NCBI GenBank assembly: GCA_003566215.1
Contig: PXEJ01000044.1
Location: 1-7,025, forward strand
Origin: Cyanobacteria bacterium T3Sed10_376R1m
Lineage (GTDB): Bacteria > Cyanobacteriota > Cyanobacteriia > Cyanobacteriales > Cyanobacteriaceae
Length of the DNA stretch: 7,025 nucleotides
Reading direction: 5' to 3'
The position numbers were made by a program, and so were the translations under genes. Shown here piece after piece: positions 6,307 to 7,025 of the stretch. Positions within the stretch are counted from its first letter, which is position 1. Each line of letters starts with the position of its first letter. The notes under the pieces were generated by a model. The model was not told the origin of the DNA and did no database searches. It was given only the letters and a program-made list of their open reading frames with translations.

Positions 6307-6930
6307 ATGTTAGAACTATATCAATTTGAATTATCGCAATTCTCGGAAAAAATACGTTTAATTTTAAATGATGTTTGGAAAAAGAAGATTAAACTAGACC
6401 CACTAACCTTAGCTGTTTATTATGTCTACAATTTTAATCTCTCTTACGGCCCTGGATTTATGGGTTGGTCATCAAAAATTTATCTTGACGAAAAGAGATA
6501 CAAAAGAATGATAGAAAATATAAGAGATTTTGACCCGAAAAATCTAAAAGTAGAATGTGCTGATTTCCAAGATGTTATAAAAAAGTATTCTGACGATTTT
6601 CTTTATTGCGATCCGCCTTATTATATTGGTAAAGATTCGAAAATGTTCAAAGGAATTTATCCAATGAGAAATATCCCCGTTCATCATAACGGATTTCCTC
6701 ACGAGGCTTTAAGAGATTTATTAAAAAATCACAAAGGGGGCTTTATTCTTTCTTATAATAATTGCCCCACAATACGAGAATACTACAAAGAATTTCAGCA
6801 ATTCTTCCCTAGTTGGCAGTACACAATGGGTCAAGGAGAAACAAGGATAGGACTAAACAGAAAAAATGGTAATGGCAATCACATAAAAGAATCTCACGAA
6901 ATAATCATTTATTGCCCACCAAAAATTTAA
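6307..6930 (+). CDS. D12-class N6-adenine DNA methyltransferase, N-terminally incomplete
   Basis: This 207-residue protein is recognisable as a Dam/D12-class adenine methylase from its catalytic motif LYCDPPYYIG (99-108; DPPY at 102-105). Downstream it has FPHEALRDLL (130-139), GFILSYNN (145-152) and the C-terminal KESHEIIIY (194-202), in the family's usual order. LTLAVYYVYNFNLSYGPGF (34-52) corresponds to the aromatic-rich region between the N-terminal SAM site and DPPY. Full members are usually around 260-300 residues and begin with a K-x-x-G-G-K motif and an F-x-G-x-G SAM-binding motif. Both are absent here, and the 95 bp upstream is too short and is stopped in frame. The gene is therefore either a 5'-truncated remnant or a stand-alone C-terminal half needing a partner. 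A plausible Shine-Dalgarno precedes the ATG. No restriction endonuclease gene is visible nearby. As it stands it is unlikely to methylate DNA alone. Confidence 0.75.
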   Translation: MLELYQFELSQFSEKIRLILNDVWKKKIKLDPLTLAVYYVYNFNLSYGPGFMGWSSKIYLDEKRYKRMIENIRDFDPKNLKVECADFQDVIKKYSDDFLYCDPPYYIGKDSKMFKGIYPMRNIPVHHNGFPHEALRDLLKNHKGGFILSYNNCPTIREYYKEFQQFFPSWQYTMGQGETRIGLNRKNGNGNHIKESHEIIIYCPPKI

Positions 6931-6931
6931 T

Positions 6932-7025
6932 TTATCTGTTTCTTAACCTGCGCTGATGATATAAATTATGCTCTCTTGCCAGCTCTGACGGATAGGGTTC
7001 GTGGTTTTCTTGAAAATTCCAATCG
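6932..7025 (-). CDS. possible C-terminal end of an unrecognised convergent gene, partial
   Basis: Reading leftward from the window edge, a frame of 30 codons ends with a TAA stop (minus strand, 6934-6932). The peptide is hydrophilic and charged, starts with DWNFQENHEPYPSEL and ends with HQRRLRNR, like a soluble protein's C-terminus. I do not recognise the family. Another minus-strand frame and one plus-strand frame are also open for much of this short stretch, so the call rests mainly on composition. If real, its stop codon is one base from that of the methyltransferase and there is no terminator between them. Confidence 0.38.
   Translation of the reverse strand, partial: DWNFQENHEPYPSELAREHNLYHQRRLRNR

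Overview
The window looks like a piece of an AT-rich cyanobacterial chromosome. The HIP1 octamer GCGATCGC occurs at 398-405, 931-938 and 5411-5418, with near-HIP1 GCGATCG cores elsewhere. Several proteins match cyanobacterial families: a NhaS3-like antiporter, the oxidoreductase module usually fused to SelD, a two-domain PRC-barrel protein and a TM0106-type RecB-like nuclease. The low GC suggests the Cyanobacterium/Geminocystis type of unicellular lineage, but that placement is inference only.

Layout. At the left edge, on the minus strand, is the N-terminal part of a secreted NitT/TauT-like ABC substrate-binding protein (1-459). A 405-base divergent intergenic region follows (460-864). Its distal part (736-853) is unusually rich in G+C and inverted repeats for this neighbourhood and may encode a structured RNA or leader. 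Five genes then read rightward. They are a stand-alone SelD-type FAD/NAD(P) oxidoreductase (865-2022), a CPA2 Na+/H+ antiporter (2125-3477), a PRC-barrel protein with an acidic, Trp/Pro-rich tail (3635-4603), a RecB-like nuclease/DEDD exonuclease (4748-6211) and an N-terminally incomplete D12-class adenine methyltransferase (6307-6930). A short open frame on the minus strand (6932-7025) may be the C-terminus of a convergent gene cut by the window edge.

Functional reading. The gaps between genes are 95-160 bp, and a good intrinsic terminator follows the PRC-barrel gene. The rightward genes therefore look like individually expressed housekeeping or accessory genes rather than one operon. No defence island, CRISPR array, intact insertion sequence, rRNA or complete tRNA was recognised.

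The points most worth a second look are: the RecB-like protein whose PD-(D/E)xK motif appears replaced by Asn while its Fe-S cysteines and DEDD residues remain; the methyltransferase lacking its SAM-binding N-terminus but keeping DPPY and a plausible ribosome binding site; the oxidoreductase without its usual SelD partner domain; and the candidate structured RNA with mutually exclusive pairings just upstream of it.
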